A stretch of DNA of 64,000 nucleotides, taken from Croceivirga sp. Lineage in GTDB: Bacteria; Bacteroidota; Bacteroidia; Flavobacteriales; Flavobacteriaceae. Position numbers and translations under genes: made by a program. Below, piece after piece: positions 1-10,827 of the stretch. Location of the stretch: positions 434,001 through 498,000 of the forward strand of contig JANQKR010000013.1 of assembly GCA_028281025.1 (NCBI GenBank), in the 5' to 3' direction. Below the pieces are notes generated by a model. That model searched no databases. It was not told the DNA's origin and was given only the letters and a program-made list of their open reading frames with translations. Within the stretch, counting starts at the first letter, position 1. Each line of letters opens with the position of its first letter.

Positions 1-11
1 TTCAGTATCGG

Positions 12-770
12 TCATGCCTGTACTATTCCTTTTTTGATGACGGCTTCGGTTTTTTCAATAAGGGCATCATGGTTCCCCTCATTGGGGATGGGTTCATGGA
101 CATCAAAGGTCAAATGACAGTTCAATCCCATGGGAAACTTCCCGTACCGTAGCAATTTCCATGAATTATTGATACTGATGGGTACCACCAAGGCAGAAGG
201 GGCATTCTTCAAAAGGGTTTTCAATCCCGTCGGTTTAAAGGGCTTGGGATATCCATTCCTACTTCGGGTCCCTTCAGGAAAAATGACGGCGCTTCGTTGG
301 TTGTTTTCTATATAGGCCCCAAGCTTTGCAATTTCCGATAAGGCCTGAACCCCATCCTTTCGATCGATCAAGGCCGATCCCCCATGCCTTAGGTTAAAGG
401 AAACACTGGGGATACCTTTGCCCAACTCCTTTTTACTTACAAACTTGGGATGGTGTTTTCGCATATGCCATATAATTGGGGGAATATCGTACATGCTTTG
501 GTGGTTGGTCACAATGATCAAGGGTTTGTTGGCCGGAATGGAGTATTGATTTCGAAAGCTAAATCGAGTCCCCAGGAGATTCAGGCATCGCATCAAAAAC
601 CAGTTAAGGATGGATACGCTTTTTTTATGGGCATGGTATCCAAAAACATTTAGGCATAGCCATTGGATAGGGTGAAAAATGACCAAGGTCAACCCAAAGA
701 ACAAAAAATAGATTACGGTAAGGGGATACGCAATCAGCTTCATCAGGACAAAAATAAAAAACCACCCCAA
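12..770 (-). CDS. 1-acyl-sn-glycerol-3-phosphate acyltransferase (PlsC-like)
   Basis: 252-aa ORF with N-terminal TM segment, NHQSMYDIPP (HX4D-type motif) and FPEGTRSRNG. Confidence 0.9.
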   Translation of the reverse strand: MGWFFIFVLMKLIAYPLTVIYFLFFGLTLVIFHPIQWLCLNVFGYHAHKKSVSILNWFLMRCLNLLGTRFSFRNQYSIPANKPLIIVTNHQSMYDIPPIIWHMRKHHPKFVSKKELGKGIPSVSFNLRHGGSALIDRKDGVQALSEIAKLGAYIENNQRSAVIFPEGTRSRNGYPKPFKPTGLKTLLKNAPSALVVPISINNSWKLLRYGKFPMGLNCHLTFDVHEPIPNEGNHDALIEKTEAVIKKGIVQA

Positions 771-810
771 TGGAGTGGCTTTTTGGCATTCTTAATTTTT
801 GACCAATGGA

Positions 811-1227
811 CTAACAGTGCTCGTTGTAGGCCTCCATTAGGTTTTCCGCGATTACTTCCGCCGGACGACCTTCAATATGATGGCGTTCGATCATGTGTAC
901 CAACTCCCCATCCTTAAATAGGGCCATACTTGGCGATGATGGAGGAAAGGGAACCATATGTGCCCTAGCGGTATTGACCGCCTCGGTGTCCACCCCTGCA
1001 AATACCGTTACCAAATGGCTTGGGGTCTTGCTGTTTTGAAGGCTCAGTTTGGCCGCCGGTCTGGCATTGGCCGCGGCACAGCCACAAACGGAGTTTACCA
1101 CCACCAAGGTGGTGCCATCTTGTTTCAAAGCCTCTTCCACGGCTTCACTGCTATATAATTCTTGAAAACCGGCAACGGCCAAATCCTGTCGCATTGGTTT
1201 TACTAATTCCTCTGGATACATAGTCAA
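811..1227 (-). CDS. BrxA/BrxB-type bacilliredoxin
   Basis: 138-aa ORF; MYPEELVKPMRQDLAVAGF start and CGCAAANARPA motif typical of the family. Confidence 0.9.
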   Translation of the reverse strand: MTMYPEELVKPMRQDLAVAGFQELYSSEAVEEALKQDGTTLVVVNSVCGCAAANARPAAKLSLQNSKTPSHLVTVFAGVDTEAVNTARAHMVPFPPSSPSMALFKDGELVHMIERHHIEGRPAEVIAENLMEAYNEHC

Positions 1228-1346
1228 ATTTTTTAATGTTGTAAAGATAAGGGAATTGTCGGTATTCCTTCCAATGCCTTAACAGCGCTTTCACGCTTTT
1301 AATGTATGGCAATACTGTATCTTTATGCCCTCAATGGAAATCAGCT

Positions 1347-2087
1347 ATGATAAAATGGGCAGCCGCCTTCATCGGATTTTTTATTAGGGGTGTCTTGGGC
1401 GCAGTTATCGGTTTCTTTGTGGGCAGCGTGCTGGACGGGCTGTATTCCGGAAAATCGGGTGGAGGGCGTTCCGTTTTTGAGGACTTTACCCGCTCCAACG
1501 TATCTCCTGCAGACTTTGAATTGAATCTGCTTTCCCTTTGCTCCATTGTGATCAAGGCCGATGGAAGTGTTAGTCAACGGGAATTGGATTATGTGCGGCA
1601 GTATTTTTTGAGCACTTATGGAAAGGAAAAGGCCAACGCAATTTTTAGGACCTTTAATGAGGTCATCAAAAAAAGGGAGGTTTCTGCCCAGCGCATTTGT
1701 AGCTATCTCAACCAACGGACCCGATACGAAGTTCGCTTGCAACTGCTGCATTTTTTGTTCGGCATTGCACAATCCGATGGTCGCGTAAGTCAGGCGGAGT
1801 TGGACAAGCTGACCCAATTGGCGGGATTTCTCCGGATAGGGAGCTATGATTTCTCCAGTATAAAGGCCATGTTCTTTAAAGAGGCCGACCAGGCCTATAA
1901 AATTTTGGAAATTGAAAAGTCGGTCAGTGATGAGGAGGTAAAGAAAGCCTATCGGAAAATGGCAAAAAAATACCATCCCGACCGAGTAGTGACCCAGGAT
2001 GAAGCCATAAAGAAAGGGGCCGAAGAGAAGTTCAAGCAGGTGCAAAAAGCATATGAAACCATTCAGAAGGAACGGGGAATGAACTGA
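1347..2087 (+). CDS. TerB-like / DnaJ-domain membrane co-chaperone (DjlA-like)
   Basis: Start [12 protein letters not shown] preferred over 1302; N-terminal hydrophobic Gly-rich segment, central TerB-like helices, C-terminal J domain with YHPDR. Confidence 0.8.
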   Translation: MIKWAAAFIGFFIRGVLGAVIGFFVGSVLDGLYSGKSGGGRSVFEDFTRSNVSPADFELNLLSLCSIVIKADGSVSQRELDYVRQYFLSTYGKEKANAIFRTFNEVIKKREVSAQRICSYLNQRTRYEVRLQLLHFLFGIAQSDGRVSQAELDKLTQLAGFLRIGSYDFSSIKAMFFKEADQAYKILEIEKSVSDEEVKKAYRKMAKKYHPDRVVTQDEAIKKGAEEKFKQVQKAYETIQKERGMN

Positions 2088-2130
2088 TGGTTTCGAAAAA
2101 GTACGAATACGATAACCCTTTACACTCGAA

Positions 2131-2718
2131 ATGATGAACGATTTCTGGTTTTACATCAAATTGGGATTTGAACATGTGTTGGATTTGGGCGCTTATGACC
2201 ATATCCTCTTTTTAGCGGCATTGGCAGTCCCTTTTTCCTTTAAGAATTGGAAACAAGTGGTGATATTGGCAACGATTTTTACCGTGGCCCATTGCACTTC
2301 CCTGGCACTTTCTGCCTACGATGTGCTCAAAGTGGATGTGGGATTGATCGAGTTTTTGATCCCGGTCACCATTGCACTCACGGCCTTGTTCAATATATAC
2401 CGCATCCTTAAGAACGAAGGGAACACGGGAATCTACTTTATAGGCTTGGCCACTGCTTTTTTTGGTTTGATTCATGGTTTTGGCTTTTCAAACTACTTTA
2501 ACATGCTCATGGCCGAAGAGGAACAAAAACTGACCCCTCTTTTGGGGTTTGCCACGGGGATAGAATTTTCCCAGGTGGCTATCATCATGATCGTGTTGTT
2601 GTTGGCTTTTGTGGCACAGGATGTATTACGTCTAAAACGGAACCATTTTATCCTTGCCGCTTCCATTTTAATCGTGTTGGTTACAATACCAATGTTGATG
2701 GATACGTTTCCTTTTTAA
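2131..2718 (+). CDS. HupE/UreJ family membrane protein
   Basis: 195 aa, multiple TM segments, FGLIHGFGFSNYF and AHCTSLALSA motifs. Confidence 0.8.
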   Translation: MMNDFWFYIKLGFEHVLDLGAYDHILFLAALAVPFSFKNWKQVVILATIFTVAHCTSLALSAYDVLKVDVGLIEFLIPVTIALTALFNIYRILKNEGNTGIYFIGLATAFFGLIHGFGFSNYFNMLMAEEEQKLTPLLGFATGIEFSQVAIIMIVLLLAFVAQDVLRLKRNHFILAASILIVLVTIPMLMDTFPF

Positions 2719-2783
2719 CCAATCACGTTAATTTTATCGGAATGGTGTTGTGAGATGGCCATAAAGCAGGTATATTTAATTTG

Positions 2784-3224
2784 ATGAAGGACAGTAAACA
2801 GGAAAAGTACGACCGTGCATACCTGCGTATGGCCCTGGAATGGGGGAAGTTATCCTATTGCAAACGCAAACAGGTTGGGGCAATTATTGTTAAGGACCGA
2901 ATGATCATTTCGGATGGGTACAATGGTACGCCCACGGGCTTTGAAAACTATTGTGAGGACGACGAAGGATATACCAAATGGTATGTTTTACATGCCGAAG
3001 CGAATGCAATTCTAAAGGTGGCCTCATCAACGCAGTCCTGTGAAGGGGCCACGTTGTATATTACCTTGTCGCCATGCAGGGAATGTAGTAAACTAATTCA
3101 TCAAGCAGGAATAAAACGAGTGGTATACAAAACGGCTTATAAAGATGATTCGGGGCTAAAATTTTTGGAAAGGGCAGGCGTGGAGTTATTGCATTTGCCC
3201 ATTATTGAAGAACTGGCCCAATAA
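2784..3224 (+). CDS. dCMP/cytidine deaminase family protein
   Basis: HAEANAIL and SPCRECSKLI zinc motifs; start taken at the second Met. Confidence 0.85.
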   Translation: MKDSKQEKYDRAYLRMALEWGKLSYCKRKQVGAIIVKDRMIISDGYNGTPTGFENYCEDDEGYTKWYVLHAEANAILKVASSTQSCEGATLYITLSPCRECSKLIHQAGIKRVVYKTAYKDDSGLKFLERAGVELLHLPIIEELAQ

Positions 3225-3230
3225 ATTGCT

Positions 3231-4850
3231 ATGAAAAAGAAATACGGATATATCTGGCCCACGGTTTTGGCGCTGGCATTGGCCATGGGCATTTTTATTG
3301 GAGGTAAATTGCACTTTAACGACACCCCGGAAAAGCTTTTTTCCACCAATTCCAAAAAAGATAAGCTCAACCGGCTTATTGATTATATAGATTATGAATA
3401 TGTGGATGATATTGATACGGACAGTATTGTGGATATTACCGTAAACAATATTCTGGATAAGTTGGATCCACATTCCGTTTACATTCCCAAAGATCAAATG
3501 GCGGCCATTGAGGAAAGTATGAAGGGTGATTTTGTGGGGATCGGCATACGCTTCAATAAGTTTAGGGATACGGTTACCGTAGTGCGGACCATAAAGGATG
3601 GGCCCAGCTATGAAAAAGGAATTCAGGCCGGGGATAAGATTTTGATGGCCGATGGGGATACGCTTTTTGGAAAACGCATCCCCAATAACCGACTTGTGGA
3701 AAAGCTAAAGGGACAGAGTGGCACCAAGGTCAAATTAAAAATCTATCGCAAGTCGGAAAATAAAGCCTTTAACGTTACCCTTAAAAGGGACGTGGTGCCC
3801 ATACGAAGCGTGGATGCCCAATTTATGCTTACCAATGATATGGGCTACCTTAGAATCAATCGATTTGCGGAATCGACTTTCAAGGAATTCAAAAATGCCC
3901 TTTTCGATTTGGAAAAAAGGGGGGCAAAAAAACTGGTATTGGATTTAAGGGACAATCCAGGGGGGTATTTGGGCATTGCCGAAAAAATGGCCGATGAATT
4001 CCTGGAAGAGGGAAAGCTCATTCTCTTTACCAAGAACAAAAAAGGGAAAGTGGACAGGGCCTATGCCACCAATCGCGGGGCTTTTGAGAATAGACCCGTA
4101 TACGTGTTGATCAATGAGCGTTCTGCCTCTGCAAGTGAAATTATCGCCGGGGCCCTTCAGGACAACGATGTGGGTACCATAGTAGGGCGTAGGTCATTCG
4201 GAAAAGGGCTCGTACAGCGTGAAATGGATTTGGGCGACGGTTCCGCCGTTCGTTTGACCGTATCACGATATTATACCCCAACAGGACGTTCCATTCAACG
4301 GCCCTATGCCAATGGCAGCGAGGATTATTATCAAAAGTTCCTGGATCGTTACAACAGTGGGGAGTTGGTTTCCGTGGACAGCATCAAAGTAGCCGATTCC
4401 CTTAAGTTCATTACGCCAAAAGGGAAAGTGGTCTATGGTGGCGGAGGGATCATTCCGGATGTTTTTGTACCCATAGGTACTTTGGACGAAGAGAAAGTGG
4501 AAAGTTTGGATTCCTCAGGGTTTTTCTCCGATTTTGTGTTTCGTTTTTTGGAATTGGATCGTAGCAGGTTCTACAATTACCCGCAAAATGAATTTGTGGA
4601 GGAGTACCGAGTGGACGACATTATCTTTGAGCGGTTCATTGACTATCTCCTCAATAGAAATATAAAGATGGATTTCTATGGCAATGAGCAAAAAATAAAG
4701 ACGTACATCAAGGCCAATATCGCAGAACAATTATATTCCCCGAACCTGGCATCACAGATAAGATCGGCCCATGACCACATGCTCAAAAGGATATTGGAAT
4801 TGGACGACAGGGAATTGGAGGCCACCTTGGAGGAGCCACTTCGGAAATAG
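3231..4850 (+). CDS. S41 family C-terminal processing peptidase with PDZ domain
   Basis: 539 aa; DLRDNPGGYL and ERSASASEIIAGALQDN motifs, PDZ region. Confidence 0.92.
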   Translation: MKKKYGYIWPTVLALALAMGIFIGGKLHFNDTPEKLFSTNSKKDKLNRLIDYIDYEYVDDIDTDSIVDITVNNILDKLDPHSVYIPKDQMAAIEESMKGDFVGIGIRFNKFRDTVTVVRTIKDGPSYEKGIQAGDKILMADGDTLFGKRIPNNRLVEKLKGQSGTKVKLKIYRKSENKAFNVTLKRDVVPIRSVDAQFMLTNDMGYLRINRFAESTFKEFKNALFDLEKRGAKKLVLDLRDNPGGYLGIAEKMADEFLEEGKLILFTKNKKGKVDRAYATNRGAFENRPVYVLINERSASASEIIAGALQDNDVGTIVGRRSFGKGLVQREMDLGDGSAVRLTVSRYYTPTGRSIQRPYANGSEDYYQKFLDRYNSGELVSVDSIKVADSLKFITPKGKVVYGGGGIIPDVFVPIGTLDEEKVESLDSSGFFSDFVFRFLELDRSRFYNYPQNEFVEEYRVDDIIFERFIDYLLNRNIKMDFYGNEQKIKTYIKANIAEQLYSPNLASQIRSAHDHMLKRILELDDRELEATLEEPLRK

Positions 4851-4851
4851 G

Positions 4852-5055
4852 CTATTTATCCTTGAGTTTCCGCTCTATTTTTTTTGAGGTCGAAAAAATG
4901 AGCAAGAGCAGTATTGCACACGTGGAGGCCAGAATACCGATGCATGCCACAAGACTGTCACCTTCAAAAGGAGCATCAAAGTCCAATAGGGTAATGTTGT
5001 ACACCATTAACCCCAAGGCTAAAAAAATCAGGATCGCAAGTACGGTTTTATTCAT
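4852..5055 (-). CDS. small two-TM membrane protein, unknown function
   Basis: Start MNKTVLAILIF preferred; two hydrophobic segments. Confidence 0.6.
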   Translation of the reverse strand: MNKTVLAILIFLALGLMVYNITLLDFDAPFEGDSLVACIGILASTCAILLLLIFSTSKKIERKLKDK

Positions 5056-5065
5056 GTTTTGATCA

Positions 5066-5638
5066 TTAGCATAGCTCACTTGCATTGGTGGCGAACAGTT
5101 TAACGGCTATGGCCAACAAAATTACGCCAAAAACCTTTCGGATAACGCTAAGGCCGTTTTTCCCCAGAACTTTTTCTATTCTTCGGGAAGATTTTAGGAC
5201 AATGTACACAAAGAGGACGTTCACTAAGATGGCGACCACAATGTTTTGAACGGCATACTCGGCCCTCAACGCTAAAATGGACGTCATGGTTCCGGCCCCT
5301 GCGATCAAGGGAAAGGCAATAGGGACAATGGAGGCCGTTTCGGGCTCGTCGTCCCGGAACAAGGTAATGCCCAAAACCATTTCTACCGCCAGAAAGAAAA
5401 TGACAAAAGCACCGGCAACAGCAAAGGAATTCACGTCGATCCCAATTAAATGGAGGATACGTTCCCCTACAAACAGAAAGGCCACCATAATTCCGGCAGC
5501 GACCAGGGAAGCCTTTTCAGATTGAATGTGGCCCACCTTGTTGCGTAATGAAATGATAATGGGAACGCTTCCCAAAATATCGATTACGGCAAATAAAACC
5601 ATACTGGCCGTTGCGATTTCCTTAAAGCTAAGATCCAT
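5066..5638 (-). CDS. MarC family integral membrane protein
   Basis: Start MDLSFKEIATAS preferred; PLIAGAGTMTSIL motif and six hydrophobic segments. Confidence 0.85.
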   Translation of the reverse strand: MDLSFKEIATASMVLFAVIDILGSVPIIISLRNKVGHIQSEKASLVAAGIMVAFLFVGERILHLIGIDVNSFAVAGAFVIFFLAVEMVLGITLFRDDEPETASIVPIAFPLIAGAGTMTSILALRAEYAVQNIVVAILVNVLFVYIVLKSSRRIEKVLGKNGLSVIRKVFGVILLAIAVKLFATNASELC

Positions 5639-5724
5639 TTCAAAAAATTTGGTTGCAAATCTACGAGCAAAATAGTAGGATTGGATTATTGGGTTAACAT
5701 TAAATTTGTTGTATAATTTTAGCC

Positions 5725-6294
5725 ATGTTTCAGATTTCAAATACCATTGTTTCCGAAGAGATTTTGGATAAGGATTTTGTATGTAACCTCAATGCCTGCA
5801 AAGGGGCCTGCTGTGTGGATGGCCAGTCCGGAGCCCCCTTGGAGGACGGGGAAACCAAAATTCTTGATGCCCTTTTTGAGAAGGTAAGGCCTTACTTAAG
5901 TGCCAAGGGCATTGCCGCTATTGAGGAAAAGGGAACTTTTGTGAAGGGCGATGACGGGGAATGGGAAACCCCCCTGGTGGACAATAATGAATGTGCCTAT
6001 GTTATTTTTGATGATAGGGGTATTGCCAAATGTGGTCTCGAAGAAGCGTACCATCAAGGTGCCACCGATTGGAAAAAACCAATTTCCTGCCATTTATACC
6101 CCGTCCGCACACGAAAATACTCCGGGTTTACAGCGGTAAATTACCATAAATGGGAAATATGTGACCCTGCCTGTGCACTGGGGAACGAACTCAAGGTGCC
6201 CATTTATAAGTTTGTAAAGGAGGCCTTGATCAGAAAATTTGGGGAATCCTGGTATGCCGAGTTGGAGGAAGTTGCGAAGGAGCATGCTAAATAG
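5725..6294 (+). CDS. DUF3109 family Cys-rich protein
   Basis: 189 aa; CNLNACKGACC, CHLYPVR and CDPAC motifs. Confidence 0.85.
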   Translation: MFQISNTIVSEEILDKDFVCNLNACKGACCVDGQSGAPLEDGETKILDALFEKVRPYLSAKGIAAIEEKGTFVKGDDGEWETPLVDNNECAYVIFDDRGIAKCGLEEAYHQGATDWKKPISCHLYPVRTRKYSGFTAVNYHKWEICDPACALGNELKVPIYKFVKEALIRKFGESWYAELEEVAKEHAK

Positions 6295-8257
6295 TCGGGA
6301 TTTCCAAAACTACTTTGGTCCCCTTTGGGTTGCCCTCATCATCATAAAGATCAATGATTTCCACATCAAAGCCATACTGATAATCCTTGGCAAAATTGGC
6401 CAATCGTTCCTTGGTGATGTCAATACCGACCGATTTTCTCTTTAACACCCTGTTTTCCTTTATTTTTTCGGATGTGGCCCTGCCCACCCCATTATCTATG
6501 ATGCTGATGAGCATATGGACATCGTCCTTTCTGGAAATATTGAGCCAGAGGTTTTTTTCGCCCTCTTTGGCAGAAAGTCCATGCCAAATGGCATTTTCCA
6601 AAAATGGCTGGAGCACCAGCGATGGAATCTTGGTGGTTTCCGTATCAATACCATCTTCAACGTTTATGGAATAGGCAATACCTTCGGAAAAACGGATGTT
6701 CTCAATATTGAGATACAGTTCCACGGTTTCCAGTTCCTCTGCCAGTGTCGTCTCCTTAAGACTGGAACCATCCAAGATCCGCCGGACCAATTTGGAGAAC
6801 TTGTTCAGGTAATGGACAGCGTTCTTTTTATCATTGTTGATGATATAAAGCTTTATGGAATTTAAGGAATTGAACAAAAAATGGGGATTCATTTGGCTTC
6901 TGAGCATGTTCTGTTCCAATCCCATGACCCTTTTCTCGTAGTTGGATTGATATTGGCGGTACATGATAAACAGAATGGTCCCTACCAGACCAATCACCAA
7001 TGTGCTTACCAAAATAGTGGTTTGATTTCTTCGTAAGCGAAGTTTCACCAATTCGTTTTCATTGGCCAAATTGGAAATTTGGTTATCCCGCTTTTCCGTT
7101 TCATACCTAAGGATAAGATCGTTGATATAACGAAGGTTACGATCATCTTTCAGTTCATTGTCAAATTTTTCAGCTTCCTTAAAATAGTCCAATGCTTTTT
7201 TATAATCCCCCCTTTTGGCCTCTAATTGGGACAACAATCTTTGGGCATAAATGACCTGGCTTGGCATGGTGTTCTCAGCCGCCATTTTAAGGGCGTCCTT
7301 CATTTTCCGTTCGGCCGTGTCATAATTGCTTATTTCCATGTTTGCCCAACCCGTATTGCTAAGAATGGATGACCAAATGAACTTATCCTTGATCTTTGAT
7401 ATGGGTTCCGCAAGTTGTTCCAAAAGCTCCAGCGCCTTATTGGGCAATCCCTGTTTTAAATAAACCTGGGCAATCGCGTTTTTGCAAATGACCTTTCCAT
7501 AGGTATTTTTGATTTCTTCATTGAGGGCCAAGGATTTTTGGTAACGTTTTAGTGCCTCCTCCAGGTTTCCCTTGTGCTCCAGACAATCCCCAATATTTTG
7601 GTTGTTAATGGCAAGTCCCAATTTATTTCCCAATTGTCCTTCCAGTTCCAGGGCCCTTTCAAACTGTGAAATGGCCAAATCGTATTGTCCCAAGGTTTGG
7701 TATAGGTTTCCCAGACTGTTCAGGGACACATTTATGTTCCGTTTAATGTGGTAGGAAGGATCGGCAATGGATTCTGCCACTTCCAGGGCCCTTTGATTGT
7801 AATCCAAAGCGGTTTTTATGGCGTCCGTCCTCCTATAGACCACTCCCAGCATGTTTAGGCTAAAGACTATAAATTCCTTGTTGTCCACTTTAGTGGCCAC
7901 ATCCAAGGCATTTTGGTGCAACGCTGCGGCTTTTTTGAACTGGGAAAGGTTTCGGTAAACCGTACCTTTTTGGTTTAGGGCATAGGACAGCGCTTCTGGA
8001 TGTTGGGATTCGTTAAGGGAATTTAAAATGGCATTCAGGGCAACGGTATCCCTTTTGAACGGTCGTAAGGCCCCGTCTATTTTTTGATAGGATTTTGGAT
8101 TGAGCTCCAGAAATTCCCTGATCGTCGTATCCAACTCCGCATTTTGGGGCGTAAAGGACACAAAAACCAAACAAGCCATAATAAAAATAAGACCAAGAAT
8201 TGTTCTTGGCCTTACCGTGTAGTTATGATTGTGTTTAGTTTTAAAATAATAGGGCAT
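6287..8257 (-). CDS. TPR-containing LytS-type sensor histidine kinase
   Basis: TPR repeats, one TM segment, SQMNPHFLFNSLNSIK and FLENAIWHGLS motifs. Confidence 0.92.
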   Translation of the reverse strand: MPYYFKTKHNHNYTVRPRTILGLIFIMACLVFVSFTPQNAELDTTIREFLELNPKSYQKIDGALRPFKRDTVALNAILNSLNESQHPEALSYALNQKGTVYRNLSQFKKAAALHQNALDVATKVDNKEFIVFSLNMLGVVYRRTDAIKTALDYNQRALEVAESIADPSYHIKRNINVSLNSLGNLYQTLGQYDLAISQFERALELEGQLGNKLGLAINNQNIGDCLEHKGNLEEALKRYQKSLALNEEIKNTYGKVICKNAIAQVYLKQGLPNKALELLEQLAEPISKIKDKFIWSSILSNTGWANMEISNYDTAERKMKDALKMAAENTMPSQVIYAQRLLSQLEAKRGDYKKALDYFKEAEKFDNELKDDRNLRYINDLILRYETEKRDNQISNLANENELVKLRLRRNQTTILVSTLVIGLVGTILFIMYRQYQSNYEKRVMGLEQNMLRSQMNPHFLFNSLNSIKLYIINNDKKNAVHYLNKFSKLVRRILDGSSLKETTLAEELETVELYLNIENIRFSEGIAYSINVEDGIDTETTKIPSLVLQPFLENAIWHGLSAKEGEKNLWLNISRKDDVHMLISIIDNGVGRATSEKIKENRVLKRKSVGIDITKERLANFAKDYQYGFDVEIIDLYDDEGNPKGTKVVLEIPTI

Positions 8258-8266
8258 TCACATGGG

Positions 8267-9001
8267 TTATAATAAATCCAGAAAATCCGATTTTTTCTGT
8301 CGGGAAACGGGAATTTTATGGTTGGTCTTCAATACGACATAACCATCGGTTTTTAAAAACTCCTTTATTTTTCCAAGGTTGACGATAAACGAATTGTGTA
8401 TCCTAAAAAAAGACTCTGAGGGCAGGAGCTGATTAACTTCCTTTAGCTTTTTGGTCAATAATATTTTTTGCCCGCCTTCCAGGTACAACGTACTGTAATT
8501 TCCATCCGATTCGGCATACAGGATTTCTTCACTTTCCAGAAAAAGGAGTTTGCCATCCGTATTGATGGTTATCTTCTTGTCCAGGGATTTTGAATTGAAA
8601 TTGAGTAGGATTTGCTCCAACTTTTCTGCGGTCTGGTTCTTGCTGTTGAATTTTTTTATTTTGGTGATGGTATCATTTAGATCGTCACTATCAATAGGTT
8701 TTAATAAGTAGTCGATCGCTTCATTCTTTAGGGCCTTTAGGGCATATTGGTTGTAGGCCGTGGTGATGATCACCGGAAAATTTTTGTTCTTAAGGTTCTT
8801 AATAAATTGAAAGCCGTCCATAATTGGCATTTCAATATCCAAAAAAAGGCAGTCCGGTGTGTTTTTTTCAAGATATCCCAAAGCTTCATGGGCATTGGTA
8901 AAAGAAGCCACCACTTTTACTTCATCACTCAAATTACTGAGTTCCCAACTCAGGCTTTCCAAAGCTTTCGCTTCATCGTCGACTAAAACCGCTTCCAACA
9001 T
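8267..9001 (-). CDS. LytTR family response regulator
   Basis: Receiver domain (DDEAKALE, LDIEMPIMDG) plus C-terminal LytTR domain. Confidence 0.92.
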   Translation of the reverse strand: MLEAVLVDDEAKALESLSWELSNLSDEVKVVASFTNAHEALGYLEKNTPDCLFLDIEMPIMDGFQFIKNLKNKNFPVIITTAYNQYALKALKNEAIDYLLKPIDSDDLNDTITKIKKFNSKNQTAEKLEQILLNFNSKSLDKKITINTDGKLLFLESEEILYAESDGNYSTLYLEGGQKILLTKKLKEVNQLLPSESFFRIHNSFIVNLGKIKEFLKTDGYVVLKTNHKIPVSRQKKSDFLDLL

Positions 9002-9265
9002 GGATAAGATAAATATGAGCCAATAAAAATAGGATTATTCCCCTTTATTTATACAGAATTATGTGCATCTGGGCATTATGCAATTATAACTGGACATAAA
9101 ATATACAAAAATGGATTGGGCCCGTACCTATGGGAAATTCCAATTTCCGATGTTTTTACGTATTTGTGTTCCCATCCGTACAAATTTTTCTACCAATTAT
9201 ACATTGACCAACTTTTTGGGGAACCTGCTCATTAATTTTAGGAGACCAAAAAGCTCTAACCAAAA

Positions 9266-9379
9266 ATGAGAAAGTGTCTACTATTGTTCATTCTATTATT
9301 GGCCACCTTGGTTTTTGCCGTAGTGTTGGAAAACGCTGAAAAGCAGGGTAATATTCAAGAGGTAGCCATCAATGAGTAG
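9266..9379 (+). CDS. putative small membrane/secreted peptide (37 aa)
   Basis: Read from sequence: MRKCLLLFILLLATLVFAVVLENAEKQGNIQEVAINE; signal-anchor-like; followed downstream by a terminator. Confidence 0.35.
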   Translation: MRKCLLLFILLLATLVFAVVLENAEKQGNIQEVAINE

Positions 9380-9561
9380 GAAATACGGATGAAACTTACC
9401 AACCATCGTACGGCCGACCAAAAATATGCGCAAGCATGTGAATGTACAAAATAGTTAACGTCACTTTTGCGATGGCCTTTTTAGGTTTCGGGGGAACTAC
9501 CTAAGGGGTTAAGCGTTTAAAGTGATATTGGCCGTACGGTTTGGTGGTAAATCCATAGATA

Positions 9562-9603
9562 AGACCAAAAGGTATGTTTTTTATACGTTTTGGTCTTTTT
9601 TAT
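9562..9603 (+). terminator. Rho-independent terminator
   Basis: AGACCAAAAGGTAT-gtttttt-ATACGTTTTGGTCT (14-bp stem, one mismatch) followed by T-rich tract. Confidence 0.75.
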
Positions 9604-9825
9604 TTTATTGCTTTTTTGTTGAAAATCCGAAAGTTAAGTGGATGTAAGGCAATGCCGGATTATGCCTGCCTAAAAACTACATTTCAACAACTGGTGTTAA
9701 AAACTTTACAGGCGTTTTGCTTAAACAAACTTTACTTGTAAGCGACATTTTCCAATCTTTGTTAGTCAGTGCCGCAAGGTAATTTTCATTCAAACATACT
9801 AAACACCTTAAAAAACAGCATACTT

Positions 9826-10812
9826 ATGTCCACTGCCATTGAGCCCATATTGGAAGAAAATGAAGATAGATTTGTAATTTTTCCCATTCAACACCACGAT
9901 TTGTGGGAATGGTACAAAAAATGTGAGGCTTGTTTTTGGACAGCGGAAGAAATTGACCTGCACCAGGATTTAACGGATTGGAACACAAAATTGAGCGACG
10001 ATGAGCGTTATTTCATAAAGCACATCCTGGCCTTCTTTGCCGCTTCGGATGGTATTGTTAATGAAAATTTAGCGGAAAACTTTGTAAACGAAGTGCAATA
10101 TTCAGAGGCTAAATTTTTCTATGGTTTCCAAATAATGATGGAAAACATCCACTCAGAAACGTATTCCCTTTTAATAGATACCTATGTAAAGGACGAAAAG
10201 GAAAAGAATGTCCTTTTCAAGGCCATTGAGAACTTTCCTGCCATTAAGAAAAAAGCGGATTGGGCTTTGCGCTGGATAGAATCCCCAAGCTTTGCTGAAC
10301 GTTTAATTGCTTTTGCCGCTGTAGAAGGGATTTTCTTTTCGGGGGCGTTCTGTTCCATTTTCTGGCTCAAAAAAAGGGGGTTGATGCCCGGGCTGACATT
10401 TTCAAATGAGCTGATTTCCAGGGACGAAGGAATGCACTGTGACTATGCTGTTCACCTGCACAACAAGCATTTGGTCAACAAAGTGCCAAAAGAACGAATT
10501 ACGGAAATCATTGTGGACGCCTTGAACATAGAAAGGGAGTTCATTACAGAATCCCTTCCTGTTAGCTTAATTGGCATGAATGCCAAATTGATGACGCAGT
10601 ATTTAGAATTTGTCACCGATAGGCTATTGGTTGAATTGGAGTGCGAGAAGGTGTACAACGCCACCAATCCATTCGACTTCATGGACATGATTTCGTTGCA
10701 AGGAAAGACCAATTTCTTTGAAAAACGGGTTTCGGAATACCAAAAGGCCGGTGTTTTGAATAAGGAGAAAGACACGGATTCCCAGAAAATCAGTTTTGAC
10801 GCTGATTTCTAA
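9826..10812 (+). CDS. nrdB: class I ribonucleoside-diphosphate reductase beta subunit
   Basis: Start [12 protein letters not shown] preferred; metal-ligand motifs ENIHSETY and DEGMHCD. Confidence 0.93.
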   Translation: MSTAIEPILEENEDRFVIFPIQHHDLWEWYKKCEACFWTAEEIDLHQDLTDWNTKLSDDERYFIKHILAFFAASDGIVNENLAENFVNEVQYSEAKFFYGFQIMMENIHSETYSLLIDTYVKDEKEKNVLFKAIENFPAIKKKADWALRWIESPSFAERLIAFAAVEGIFFSGAFCSIFWLKKRGLMPGLTFSNELISRDEGMHCDYAVHLHNKHLVNKVPKERITEIIVDALNIEREFITESLPVSLIGMNAKLMTQYLEFVTDRLLVELECEKVYNATNPFDFMDMISLQGKTNFFEKRVSEYQKAGVLNKEKDTDSQKISFDADF

Positions 10813-10827
10813 AGCACACAGCGCGCA

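Noticed and set aside
1341-2045. 234-aa minus-strand ORF
   Set aside because: Fully antisense to the TerB/DnaJ gene, whose frame shows a clear J domain; composition of the antisense product is not protein-like.
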